A DNA stretch of 62,394 bases from an aff. Roholtiella sp. LEGE 12411. GTDB taxonomy: Bacteria > Cyanobacteriota > Cyanobacteriia > Cyanobacteriales > Nostocaceae. Position 1 is the first letter of the stretch; every line of letters starts with the position of its first letter. The position numbers and the translations under genes were made by a program. Positions 44,068 to 53,122 of the stretch are shown piece by piece. The notes below the pieces were generated by a model, which made no database searches, was not told where the DNA came from, and saw nothing but the letters and a program-made list of their open reading frames with translations. Location of the stretch: the NCBI RefSeq assembly GCF_015206995.1, contig NZ_JADEXR010000021.1, forward strand, positions 1 through 62,394, read 5' to 3'.

Positions 44068-47000
44068 GTGCAGAGAAGAAATAACAGAACGCTTACAGAC
44101 TCAGAAGATTGGGGCTATGTGTTAGTAGGTTCGACAGTTGATAGGTTGATCCGCAATCTAGAAGGTGAAACTGCCCTAGAATCATATCCTGAGTTTTGGC
44201 AGCGACGCGATCGCGCCAACGAGTTAATGTTGGAATGTTTCGGTAAACCTTGCCTCTTCTATGTACGTCGCAAGGGCGCGGGGAAAGAGCCAAAAGAAGA
44301 AATTTGGGATTTGACAATAGCAACAGATCAAGATAATTTTCAATTACCTCCAAGGCTTAAAAAGCTGGGAAAAACATTAGGATTTAGAGCCGCTGTACAA
44401 AAAGATGGATACGGCGGTTTAAAGATATTCTCTGCTCAGCTGCTACAAACATCACGAGGAAACGCTGATAGTTATGCTATGCCTTATTGGTTGCGTTTGT
44501 TGCCTAATCATCAGCATCATATCAACATTCCACCAGCAACATTAAAACGCATGGCAGCCACGCCAATTTGTGGCGATCATGTACCTACAGAAGATCAGCT
44601 TAAAGTTTGGAAAGCGTTTTTGCAAATTGAAGAAAAAATCGCTAAGGCTCGTCAATTTTGTGTGCGTTATGTGAGTCACAACTATAACTTTAAAAGGCGG
44701 ATCAGTTTTGAAATTGATGTAACCTCAGCCACCCTTGACGGCTCTAATGAAAATCCCCTCGATGTACAAAGCTTCTGGGAACGAGTGAAACGGGCAAAAA
44801 ACGAAGAAATTAAGCTTTTCGAGACTGCTCCCACCGGAAAGAACTGGCAAAATAGCCGCCAACTAGGGTCTATTGAAGAAGTTGACCCTAAACGTTGCAT
44901 TATCAGCATCAGGCTAGAACGCGATTTAGCTGAATATATGGCAGCAGAACGCTATCAGTTACCAACTACTGGATTTTTATGTTTCGAGGCTGTTGGTGAC
45001 ATCAAACAGATTCAGCGTAAGAAAAAAGCCTTAGACGACTTGAATAATGGTTACACTCAAAATCCCTATTTAGGTAACTTCTTATTCGACGCTTCCCAAG
45101 CAAGACCTATTCAAAAAACTATCCAACTTCAATCAGAAGATTTGTTATTATCTTCTGCTAATCCTGGTCAGAAAGCAGCAGTAGAAACGGTGCTTGCTGC
45201 TAAAGATCTAGTTCTTATTCAAGGGCCACCAGGTACAGGTAAAACTACCGTGATTGCCGAAATTTGCTATCAAGTTGCTCTCCGGGGTGGTCGCACCCTA
45301 ATTGCTTCTCAAGCTAATCTAGCAGTAGATAATGCCCTGAGTCGATTAGTTCATAACCCAGTAATTCGGGCTGTACGCAAGGGACGAGCCGAGAAAGTTG
45401 GGGAGGAAGGACAGCCATTTTTAGAAGACCAAGTAATTGGCAGATGGCTGCAAAATACCGCGACTGACTGCGAAAATAACCTTACTCAACGGCTCGATAA
45501 TGTAGAAAATCTCAGTCAATTACTAACATCATCACAACGTTTCACAGCATACCTAAAAGCCGAGAAAGAATTTAATCAAAAACAAAATGAATTCAATAAA
45601 ATTAAGGCAGATTTAGAGGCAACCTGTCAAAAACAAGAAATAGTCACCAAGGAAACCGAAGTCCAAAAAAGCGAGGTTGAATCTCTGGTTTCCAGGTTAG
45701 ATAATTTGCTAGATACTACACAAAATATAGATTGGGAAACTCCAGAAGTTACGAACTTTTTGCCGCGCCTTCAACCATACACAGAAGGCAACAATTTAGT
45801 AAAAGAATTTTTGACCAATGTTCGCCAAGCCATTAAATATACTGATGAACTTGGCTTTGTTCGCCCTACGCGTGGTGCATTTGGATTGGCGGTTTGGTTA
45901 CGTGAAACTGTAACCACTGAAATTTCTGAATTTAAAACAGCACTCAGTTATGCTCATAATGCAACTGAGGCGATGTTGGAGATTGCAGAGTTAGCGCAAA
46001 TCATCAAACATAATTCTACTAATTTGAATCAATTAAAAATAGATGATCAGCAATTACTTAATAAGCAGCAAAGTTTGCAGCAAACACTCCAAATTTGGCA
46101 AAATCGCAAACGAGAAATAGACTATATTATCACAGCAGTTAAGGAATGGAAATCTACAGCAGATTTTCATCTGTATCAAATCTTAAAAAATTGCCAGCAA
46201 TCTAATCTACCATTAACAGATAATTTGGTAGATTTACCACTAGGCTTGTTGATGTTTGCTAATACATTAAAATTACAAATTGTGCCAAAAGGTTATCAAC
46301 TTAACCTACCAGATTGGGAGCTATTAACAAAAGCAATGTCTTATGAAGTAGAGGGAGGTTTCACTGACAGACGGGGTAAGCAGTATAATTTTAGTTACTT
46401 TTTACAGCAAAATTTAAGTCAAATTCCAATGGTGCTGTCAAAGAGCGATCGCACTCAATGGCAAGAGACTTATCAACAGTTTAATAATTATCAACTACTC
46501 ACTCAAAAGCAGCGAAAATTACTGATTGAGAATACCCAGGTTTTCTTAATTAGAATGCAACAGACTTATGGCAAATCATGGGAATGGAATAACATCGACT
46601 CTACTCTTACCCGAATTACCCAAGAATTACTAGATAGCATCTTAACAAATGCCCGGAAATGTGTTTTACAAGTCAAGAATGAAACTGAACAACAACTTCA
46701 AAACATCCAAAAACAATTACAAGAGCTTCAAATAAATGTAATCAATCAACAGCAAATATCTACTACTCAATGTCAGGTAGAAACAGCAAGACAAGATGCT
46801 AATTTAAAACTTGGACGAGTAATCGGTATTTTGCAAGAACTTACCCAACAACAAAATGTACCTGCTCAATTATGTACTTTAGCTGAACAATATCTCACCA
46901 CGCAGTCAAATATTTGGGAACAGCCACAAAAATTTTCAACACAAGTACATTCTTGGGAAAGTAGTATAAGTCAGCTTGAAACTTTGATTTCATTATCAGA

Positions 47001-48384
47001 GCCTTTTGCTGTGTTGGAGATGATTCAAAACTCCATGTTTGAGCATCTCTCAAAGCTGAAAGAAGAAACTACAATTTCTATGCAGCAACTCGAAAATTTA
47101 CAAATAGAACTACGTGAATTAGAAAATGAAATAGAGCCGCAGCTATCAGAAAAATTACTAGCGCAAAGAACATGGTGGCAGATAACATGGCAATCCATAC
47201 CTGATAAATTCAAACCAGATATTCATACTACAGATTTGTTTAATCTAGATTTTTTACGCATTATCAAAGCTAAGTTTAAATATTGGCAACAGCAACTTAA
47301 TAAAGATGAAGTTCATCTCAATAGATATCAACACTTTGTCCGAGATTGGATTGGAAAATTAAGAAACCCAACCGAGCGCGATCGCGACGATTTAAGGCGC
47401 ATTTATCTAGATAATGCCAATGTCGTCGGTATCACTTGCGTTCAAGCAGCAGGCCGAGATTTCTCTGAAGAATTCAAATACTTTGATGTTGCCATAATTG
47501 ATGAGGTGAGCAAGTGTACTCCACCAGAGTTACTAATCCCAGCTTTGAAAGCTAAAAAGTTAGTAATGGTAGGCGATCATCGACAATTACCGCCAATGCT
47601 AAATACTAGCACTTTAGAAGAAGTTGCTCAAGCAATTGGCAGTCCAATAGAAGAACTAAAATTCTTAGAAGAATCACTTTTCAAAAGCCAGTTTGAAACT
47701 GCTGATCAAACCATCAAGCAAATGCTAAATACCCAATATCGAATGCATCCATTTATTATGGGAGCAATCAATCAGTTTTATGATGGGAAACTAGAATGTG
47801 GCATTTTAGAACCTGACACCAAACGCGCACATAATTTAGCAGGCACAATAATTCAACAAGATCACCATATTACTTGGGTAAAAATGCCTAAAGAAAATGA
47901 GTTTCAAGAACAACGTGAAGGAACTTCTTTTTCTAATATTCGGGAAATTGATGTGATTGAACGTCTGTGTCAACAGTTTGAGAACGCTTGGATTTCTAAA
48001 GTAGCTAATGGTGAACCAAAAAAAGAAATTGCCGTGATTACATTTTATGGCGCTCAACTAAGAAAAATTGATGAACGCCTACAATCTGAACTTTTCCCTT
48101 CGCTAGAAATTCGCACAGGAACAGTTGACAGATTTCAAGGTATGGAACGACCTGTTGTAATTGTCAGTATGGTTCGCAATAATAGTAAGGGAGATGTAGG
48201 ATTTGCTAAAAAGCCAGAGCGGGTTAATGTTGCTTTTTCTCGCGCTCAAGAACTACTGATAATTGTGGGTTGTCACGATTTATTTACTCATCAATCAGGC
48301 AAAATTGGAATGATGTATTCTGAAGTTTCAAATATTGTCAGTCTTCATGGAGGTTTTGTTGATGTTTCTCGCGTCTTCTGCTAA
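44068..48384 (+). CDS. giant superfamily 1 (UPF1/COG1112-like) helicase with a coiled-coil insertion
   Basis: 1438 residues, GTG start. An N-terminal domain of about 330 residues of unknown fold precedes the split helicase core. Walker A is GPPGTGKT at 386-393 and motif Ia ASQANLAVDNAL. About 700 residues follow (roughly 450-1120), Gln/Glu/Lys/Leu-rich and largely coiled-coil-like. Motif II is AIIDEVSK at 1142-1149, motif III MVGDHRQLPPML, motif IV region NTQYRMHPFIMG, motif V GTVDRFQGMERPVVIVSMVR and motif VI ERVNVAFSRAQELLIIVG. All ATPase motifs are present, so it is probably an active DNA or RNA translocase. The PLD-family gene starts inside its 3' end, implying a functional pair. No Ser/Thr kinase motifs are visible. 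Antiviral defence is inferred, not shown. Confidence 0.85.
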   Translation: MQRRNNRTLTDSEDWGYVLVGSTVDRLIRNLEGETALESYPEFWQRRDRANELMLECFGKPCLFYVRRKGAGKEPKEEIWDLTIATDQDNFQLPPRLKKLGKTLGFRAAVQKDGYGGLKIFSAQLLQTSRGNADSYAMPYWLRLLPNHQHHINIPPATLKRMAATPICGDHVPTEDQLKVWKAFLQIEEKIAKARQFCVRYVSHNYNFKRRISFEIDVTSATLDGSNENPLDVQSFWERVKRAKNEEIKLFETAPTGKNWQNSRQLGSIEEVDPKRCIISIRLERDLAEYMAAERYQLPTTGFLCFEAVGDIKQIQRKKKALDDLNNGYTQNPYLGNFLFDASQARPIQKTIQLQSEDLLLSSANPGQKAAVETVLAAKDLVLIQGPPGTGKTTVIAEICYQVALRGGRTLIASQANLAVDNALSRLVHNPVIRAVRKGRAEKVGEEGQPFLEDQVIGRWLQNTATDCENNLTQRLDNVENLSQLLTSSQRFTAYLKAEKEFNQKQNEFNKIKADLEATCQKQEIVTKETEVQKSEVESLVSRLDNLLDTTQNIDWETPEVTNFLPRLQPYTEGNNLVKEFLTNVRQAIKYTDELGFVRPTRGAFGLAVWLRETVTTEISEFKTALSYAHNATEAMLEIAELAQIIKHNSTNLNQLKIDDQQLLNKQQSLQQTLQIWQNRKREIDYIITAVKEWKSTADFHLYQILKNCQQSNLPLTDNLVDLPLGLLMFANTLKLQIVPKGYQLNLPDWELLTKAMSYEVEGGFTDRRGKQYNFSYFLQQNLSQIPMVLSKSDRTQWQETYQQFNNYQLLTQKQRKLLIENTQVFLIRMQQTYGKSWEWNNIDSTLTRITQELLDSILTNARKCVLQVKNETEQQLQNIQKQLQELQINVINQQQISTTQCQVETARQDANLKLGRVIGILQELTQQQNVPAQLCTLAEQYLTTQSNIWEQPQKFSTQVHSWESSISQLETLISLSEPFAVLEMIQNSMFEHLSKLKEETTISMQQLENLQIELRELENEIEPQLSEKLLAQRTWWQITWQSIPDKFKPDIHTTDLFNLDFLRIIKAKFKYWQQQLNKDEVHLNRYQHFVRDWIGKLRNPTERDRDDLRRIYLDNANVVGITCVQAAGRDFSEEFKYFDVAIIDEVSKCTPPELLIPALKAKKLVMVGDHRQLPPMLNTSTLEEVAQAIGSPIEELKFLEESLFKSQFETADQTIKQMLNTQYRMHPFIMGAINQFYDGKLECGILEPDTKRAHNLAGTIIQQDHHITWVKMPKENEFQEQREGTSFSNIREIDVIERLCQQFENAWISKVANGEPKKEIAVITFYGAQLRKIDERLQSELFPSLEIRTGTVDRFQGMERPVVIVSMVRNNSKGDVGFAKKPERVNVAFSRAQELLIIVGCHDLFTHQSGKIGMMYSEVSNIVSLHGGFVDVSRVFC

Positions 48385-50278
48385 AACTATAGATGCTAAA
48401 CTCAAGAATTTTGTAAACGAAATTGAAGCGAAAAATCATAGCATATCAGTTATAGCAGCGCGTCAATTACGCTATAGTTTATATCAAAATCTTGTAGAAA
48501 TAACCATAAAAGAATCCCGCGATTTTAATGTATTAGAAGAATTTATTATTCGTGCAGGTATTGAATTTGATCCTTCTCCAACAGAAGATGAATTAGCATC
48601 TATACTTGGTCTTGATCCTGTATTTGTCCGCAGTACTACCGCAACTCTTCAGGCGTTACAAACTCTGTCAGCAACATCGCCAATTACAGTTACTTCTGAA
48701 GGACGTTCATTTTATGAGAAAGGGTCTGTGCCACAGCCACCATACTCTGTACAAATTTATGCTATTTCAGATCCTTTAACTGGAAAACTTACCTTTCAAT
48801 GTGAACCCTTAAACGATGAACTAGTAAAACTGCCTGATTTAGCAGATTTTGTAACTATTGATCATCTGATTCCTGATATTTCTTCTTTATCACTTGAGGA
48901 ACTACAGCAAAGTATCCAAGCTTCAGATTTAGCATTTCATCTCCCACAAGAGGGTAAAATAGTTGTTTCTTGTAAAGGAATATCTCCAGTTAAAAAAATT
49001 GGAAAAACTCTATCGTTTTTCGTTATCTTCGATGCACTCAAAGATAAGTTGAGCGTGCAAATAATAAATGGCAAGCAAATTTTAGAGGCTGAATCAAGTT
49101 GTCTGGAAGTACTACTATCAGAAGGTAAAATATCCTTACAGGCATTGTGTAAATTATCAGATGAAACAATTAGTTTTGAGCGTGAGGCGATTCTTAATCA
49201 TCAAAATACAGAAATTGAAGCTAGAGTCGAAAAGATTCGAGAAAAGGCATTAGAAACTCCCACATATATCAGTAAAGAACAAAATGATTCCACTGTAGTA
49301 GGAACAGTTATACAGTTACGTGATGGACAAATTGGTCAAGCTTTTTTAGAAATTTTAAATTCCGCAAAACATCAAATTATCATTTATTCGCCTTGGGTAA
49401 ATAAGGTAGTTATAGATGATGAATTTCTAAATTTATTACAAAATTTGGCTAATTGCGGAGTTTGGATTTTGATTGGATACGGAATTGCACAACGACAAGA
49501 AAATGAAGGGAAACCAATACTATTAGAAGTAGAGGAAAAACTTAGAGCGATAAAAACACCTGATGGATTACCGTCTATACAATTTTTTTGTTTAGGAGAT
49601 TCCCACATCAGAGAAGTAATAGTTGACCAAAAAATCTATGTTTGTGGTTCTCATAACTGGCTTTCTTATGGTGGTAACTATTTACCAACAGGTGAATCAG
49701 TTTATAAAGTGACAATTCCCCATCAAGTCCAGGAAGCCTATGAATTTCTTGCTAATCGCTTCCAAAACCACGCTCAAAAATTATGGAAAAATGCTCTAGA
49801 GAATCGTAATTCTCAACTATCTGTAGAACCTTTGTGTATATGGGGTGCGCTTGGTATGGAAGACATTGCACTCCAAGAGATAGAACAAAACAACTGGCTG
49901 GAACTTCTACCAATGTGGCTGAATCTGGTTCTTCAGAATATAAAAGCGAAAAATGTATTAGATTTAGTAATTTATAAAAAAGCACTTTCGTTACTGAGTA
50001 AAGTTTCGGGTGAAGAAGCTTTTATTGAGTTATTGCGACAAGGATGGCGTCAAGTTATGGGCGCGATCGCTACTAAAAATCCCGAAACTGCTTTCAACTT
50101 ACTCAACAATGAAGTATGGGTGCAATTCTTACGTCTCAATATTGCTCCAATAAATGATTCACCTGCTAATTTTATATCGCAATGTACTATATCTCAGCAT
50201 CAAGAAAAGGAAGAAAATAAGACGAGAGTAAAGGGAGAAAAAGTAGATCATAAAACCAAGAAAAAGGAAAAAAGCTAA
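48362..50278 (+). CDS. PLD-superfamily nuclease-like protein coupled to the SF1 helicase
   Basis: 638 residues from the ATG at 48362, which has GGAGG eight bases upstream; it overlaps the helicase by 23 bp. The N-terminal half is of unknown fold, with a winged-helix-like segment (PTEDELASILGLDPVFVRST). A single PLD domain (about 305-475) contains AKHQIIIYSPWVNKVVID and the HKD-type site HIREVIVD (415-422) followed by VCGSHNWLSYGG. The pattern is H-x-R-x4-D-x6-G-S-x-N, so the usual Lys is Arg. One site per chain means a dimer would be required. The C-terminal helical region ends in a strongly basic tail (KKKEKS), likely nucleic-acid binding. Nuclease function is inferred from family; activity of the Arg variant is uncertain. 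Confidence 0.8.
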   Translation: MFLASSAKTIDAKLKNFVNEIEAKNHSISVIAARQLRYSLYQNLVEITIKESRDFNVLEEFIIRAGIEFDPSPTEDELASILGLDPVFVRSTTATLQALQTLSATSPITVTSEGRSFYEKGSVPQPPYSVQIYAISDPLTGKLTFQCEPLNDELVKLPDLADFVTIDHLIPDISSLSLEELQQSIQASDLAFHLPQEGKIVVSCKGISPVKKIGKTLSFFVIFDALKDKLSVQIINGKQILEAESSCLEVLLSEGKISLQALCKLSDETISFEREAILNHQNTEIEARVEKIREKALETPTYISKEQNDSTVVGTVIQLRDGQIGQAFLEILNSAKHQIIIYSPWVNKVVIDDEFLNLLQNLANCGVWILIGYGIAQRQENEGKPILLEVEEKLRAIKTPDGLPSIQFFCLGDSHIREVIVDQKIYVCGSHNWLSYGGNYLPTGESVYKVTIPHQVQEAYEFLANRFQNHAQKLWKNALENRNSQLSVEPLCIWGALGMEDIALQEIEQNNWLELLPMWLNLVLQNIKAKNVLDLVIYKKALSLLSKVSGEEAFIELLRQGWRQVMGAIATKNPETAFNLLNNEVWVQFLRLNIAPINDSPANFISQCTISQHQEKEENKTRVKGEKVDHKTKKKEKS

Positions 50279-50491
50279 ATTAGTTTTTACTTAGAGATTA
50301 TTAAAGAACTAGGAATTTGAGATTTTTTTTCTGCTGTTAGTACTCATCTTTCTTTAGAGGTAAAAGAAAAGTTGTCTTTCTAACTTATTGATTAACTGAT
50401 TTTTAACTTTATTATTCACTTAGATGTATATACATAAATTCGTTTAATTTGATACAATTTATAAACTGGGAGAGCCAAGGAGTAATTGAAA

Positions 50492-51631
50492 GTGGTCTTA
50501 TCTAAAGGCTTTGAGATTGAGATGTACACTGGCACACCTCAAGGAGAAATCGTAGGTCTCTCCGACAAAATTGTCGCAGATTTGGATGGATTTGTGCGTG
50601 AGCCAGATAGCCGCAACGTGGAATACATAACTCAACCATCCCATGATTATGAGAACTTGTTGTGTGCCTTGCTGCGTCCTCGGCGGGAGTTGCGAAATTA
50701 CCTCAACCGCTTGGGCGATTATACCCTGATACCAGGGAGTACCTTATCTTTAGGTGCTAGCGATCGCTTTCTTCGTTCCGATCCAACTAATCCCTATCAC
50801 GACTACATCGAGAAAACCTACGGCACAAAAGTAGTCACCGCTAGCGTACATATAAACATAGGCATCAGCGACCCAGAACTATTAATGCGGGCGTGTCGGG
50901 TGATCCGCACCGAAGCACCTCTATTTCTCGCCCTCAGCGCCTCCTCTCCCTTCTTGGATGGCAAAGCTACTGGCTATCACTCCACCCGTTGGGGCGTGTT
51001 CCCGCAAACACCCACCCATGTACCTTTATTTGCCAGCCACGCCGCTCATATTCAGTGGGTAGAACATCAACTGGCTATCGGTACAATGCAAAATGTGCGC
51101 CATCTGTGGACATCCGTACGACCAAATGGCGATCGCCGTCCCTACGACCTAAATCGCCTAGAACTGCGGATTTGCGATTTAGTTACAGACCCAATCACCT
51201 TACTGGCAATTTGTGCCTTATTAGAAGCCCGTATATTACAAATAATCGACAATTCCAGCATTGACCCGTTAACTCAAAGTACCTTCTCTCCCGAAGAACT
51301 CATTACCCTGACTGCTGACAATGAAGCGGCGGCTGCTACAGCTAGTCTTGATGCTCATCTCACGCATTGGCAAGACGGGAGAAGTATTCTAGCTAGAGAT
51401 TGGATTGCTGAACTATGCCAAGACGTTTGGGCGATCGCTAAACAAAATGGCTTTAGCTGTTTTCTTTCCCCCTTAAACAAAATCCTCCGCGAAGGGAATG
51501 AAGCCCAACAGTGGTTGCAGTTACATGCAGTTGGTTTTGACACCCAGCGTGTGATTTCCCAGGCTATTGTTGCTACCCAAGAGCGCGAAATCGAACTCGA
51601 AAACAAATTGTGTTCGTCCTTGATGGCTTAA
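50492..51631 (+). CDS. gshA: glutamate-cysteine ligase, cyanobacterial type
   Basis: 379 residues. Catalyses the first step of glutathione synthesis, ATP-dependent joining of Glu and Cys. The start of the protein, LSKGFEIEMYTGTPQGEIVG, is the conserved ATP/Glu-binding N-terminus of this cyanobacterial group, followed by VREPDSRNVEYITQPSHDYE, HINIGISDPELLMRACRVIR and YDLNRLELRICDLVTDP. GTG at 50492 is preferred to TTG at 50486 because AAGGAG at 50477-50482 is then at nine bases distance instead of three. The enzyme fits with the glutathione S-transferase and peroxiredoxins at the right end of the window, although not in one operon. Confidence 0.87.
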   Translation: MVLSKGFEIEMYTGTPQGEIVGLSDKIVADLDGFVREPDSRNVEYITQPSHDYENLLCALLRPRRELRNYLNRLGDYTLIPGSTLSLGASDRFLRSDPTNPYHDYIEKTYGTKVVTASVHINIGISDPELLMRACRVIRTEAPLFLALSASSPFLDGKATGYHSTRWGVFPQTPTHVPLFASHAAHIQWVEHQLAIGTMQNVRHLWTSVRPNGDRRPYDLNRLELRICDLVTDPITLLAICALLEARILQIIDNSSIDPLTQSTFSPEELITLTADNEAAAATASLDAHLTHWQDGRSILARDWIAELCQDVWAIAKQNGFSCFLSPLNKILREGNEAQQWLQLHAVGFDTQRVISQAIVATQEREIELENKLCSSLMA

Positions 51632-51869
51632 CATCTTCTGCCCTCTGACAAATGGTATATTTTCGTAAGAGTTGCTTGTATCTCCTTAAAGATACTGGCA
51701 ACTATCTTATGTAAATTAATGTTCTAAGAATATTTGTGCTTGATTTTAAAAATCTAATCGATGGTGATTGCTTGGGTATTATTAACAAAACCTATATATC
51801 ACCTCTACCCTTTGGTAGATTTCATATTGATGATAGATGATTTTATACAATACGTAAGTTCGCCAAACA

Positions 51870-52331
51870 ATGCCTCAGGTAGTTTTAGTTAACCCGCAAA
51901 TCCCTCCTAACACAGGTAATATTGCTCGTACTTGTGCCGCTACAGGTACGGAATTGCATTTGGTGGGGCCTTTGGGGTTTGAAATTAGCGATCGCTACCT
52001 TAAAAGAGCTGGTTTGGATTACTGGCCGTATGTCAAACTGCACTATCATGAATCGCTAGAAGCCTTTAAAAAGTTACATCAGCAGCGTGGAGGAAGATGG
52101 TTAGGTTTTACGGTCAGTGGAAGTTTCAATTACGTAAGCTTTAATTTTCAAGCAGATGATTGGCTGCTGTTTGGTAGTGAAACCACAGGTTTACCATCAA
52201 CTGTTCTCTCCGCAACTGACGCTAATCTCTACATTCCCATGGCTCAACCAGGAGTTCGCAGCTTGAATCTGTCAGTGAGTGTAGCAATTAGTTTGTTTGA
52301 AGCTCGCCGTCAGTTAGGTCATCTGCAATAG
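51870..52331 (+). CDS. trmL: tRNA (cytidine(34)-2'-O)-methyltransferase
   Basis: 153 residues, a minimal SPOUT methyltransferase of the TrmL/YibK type. It methylates the ribose of the wobble base of certain tRNA-Leu using S-adenosylmethionine. Signatures: VVLVNPQIPPNTGNIARTCA at the N-terminus, HLVGPLGFEISDRYLKRAGL, and the trefoil-knot cofactor loops LLFGSETTGLPSTVL and IPMAQPGVRSLNLSVSVAIS. Length is exactly that of YibK, with no extra RNA-binding domain. It is monocistronic. 238 bp without features separate it from gshA. Confidence 0.92.
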   Translation: MPQVVLVNPQIPPNTGNIARTCAATGTELHLVGPLGFEISDRYLKRAGLDYWPYVKLHYHESLEAFKKLHQQRGGRWLGFTVSGSFNYVSFNFQADDWLLFGSETTGLPSTVLSATDANLYIPMAQPGVRSLNLSVSVAISLFEARRQLGHLQ

Positions 52332-53122
52332 TTTTTCGGATTGGCAACACTTTAATAAGTATAAATACTTATTCATCACCAAAGTATCTACTTTTGGGCT
52401 GCGAAAATCTGTATTGTTACAGCAATAATGTAAGTTAATATACTTAACTTTAAATTTATGGTCAAATTGTAGTGGAAGATACTTACGAATATGGAGAGGA
52501 TATTATAAGAAATTTGTATATGAAATTCAGGGCAATACCAAATTTGAATGATAGATTTTGATGAATTGGAATCATCCGAAATTATGGAACAAAACCGATA
52601 AAACCCAGTCTAATGAGGTATTTCAGCTATTTAGACTTGAGTAGCTTAGGAAAGTAGCCCAAAACTACCTGGGAGCTCATACGGTTGCCTTTTAGGGAAT
52701 AATCAACGTAAAGTCTCGTATTGGGAAGTACGGATTTGGTAGAAATATCTTGAAGATATCTACAGCAGAGGGCAACGCTTTTCCAGAAGTCGCAGCAATT
52801 TAATTCATAGCAGCGACAGTGGACTTGGCAAATCTGTGTTTGTCCAGTCCCCGCGATTGAAGCAAGACAAGCGCGGACAACTGCAAAGAGCAAAACCAAA
52901 TGTGTGAAGTGTGTGAGGAGTGGTTCGGACAAGTAAGCACAGCAATTTTAAGTTTTGCTAATAAGTGTAAACTTGTCTAAATCAGAGAAGCAGGTTAATC
53001 TTGCCTAAGCATCTCTGGTGAATGTGATCTTGATCTATCGTTCGTTGTGATCTAAACCATTGACTAGTATCCAGCTGAAAAATCGAGATCAGTTAAGCGC
53101 TAGTGATCATAGGAGGTCGTCT
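52332..53122. other. long non-coding leader before the cell-wall peptidase gene
   Basis: About 790 bp with no credible gene. The last 400 bp contain several possible hairpins, for example GGACTTGG pairing region near 52821-52850 and TTTGTCCA nearby, as in a structured 5' leader. A c-di-AMP (ydaO) riboswitch, known before such peptidases in other cyanobacteria, was looked for; its conserved strings are not found. Confidence 0.4.

Noticed and set aside
44068-45060. Ser/Thr kinase domain at the helicase N-terminus, which would make a canonical type I Mokosh protein
   Set aside because: No glycine-rich loop, VAIK-, HRD- or DFG-like motifs are visible in the first 330 residues.
52627-52932. 101-codon minus-strand frame before the M23 gene
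   Set aside because: Cys- and Leu-rich composition, no ribosome-binding site, no similarity; regarded as chance.
52332-53122. ydaO (c-di-AMP) riboswitch before the LysM/M23 gene
   Set aside because: The conserved strings of the aptamer (such as GGGGTGAAT with its surrounding helices) are not found in order; one GGTGAATG near 53020 is isolated.
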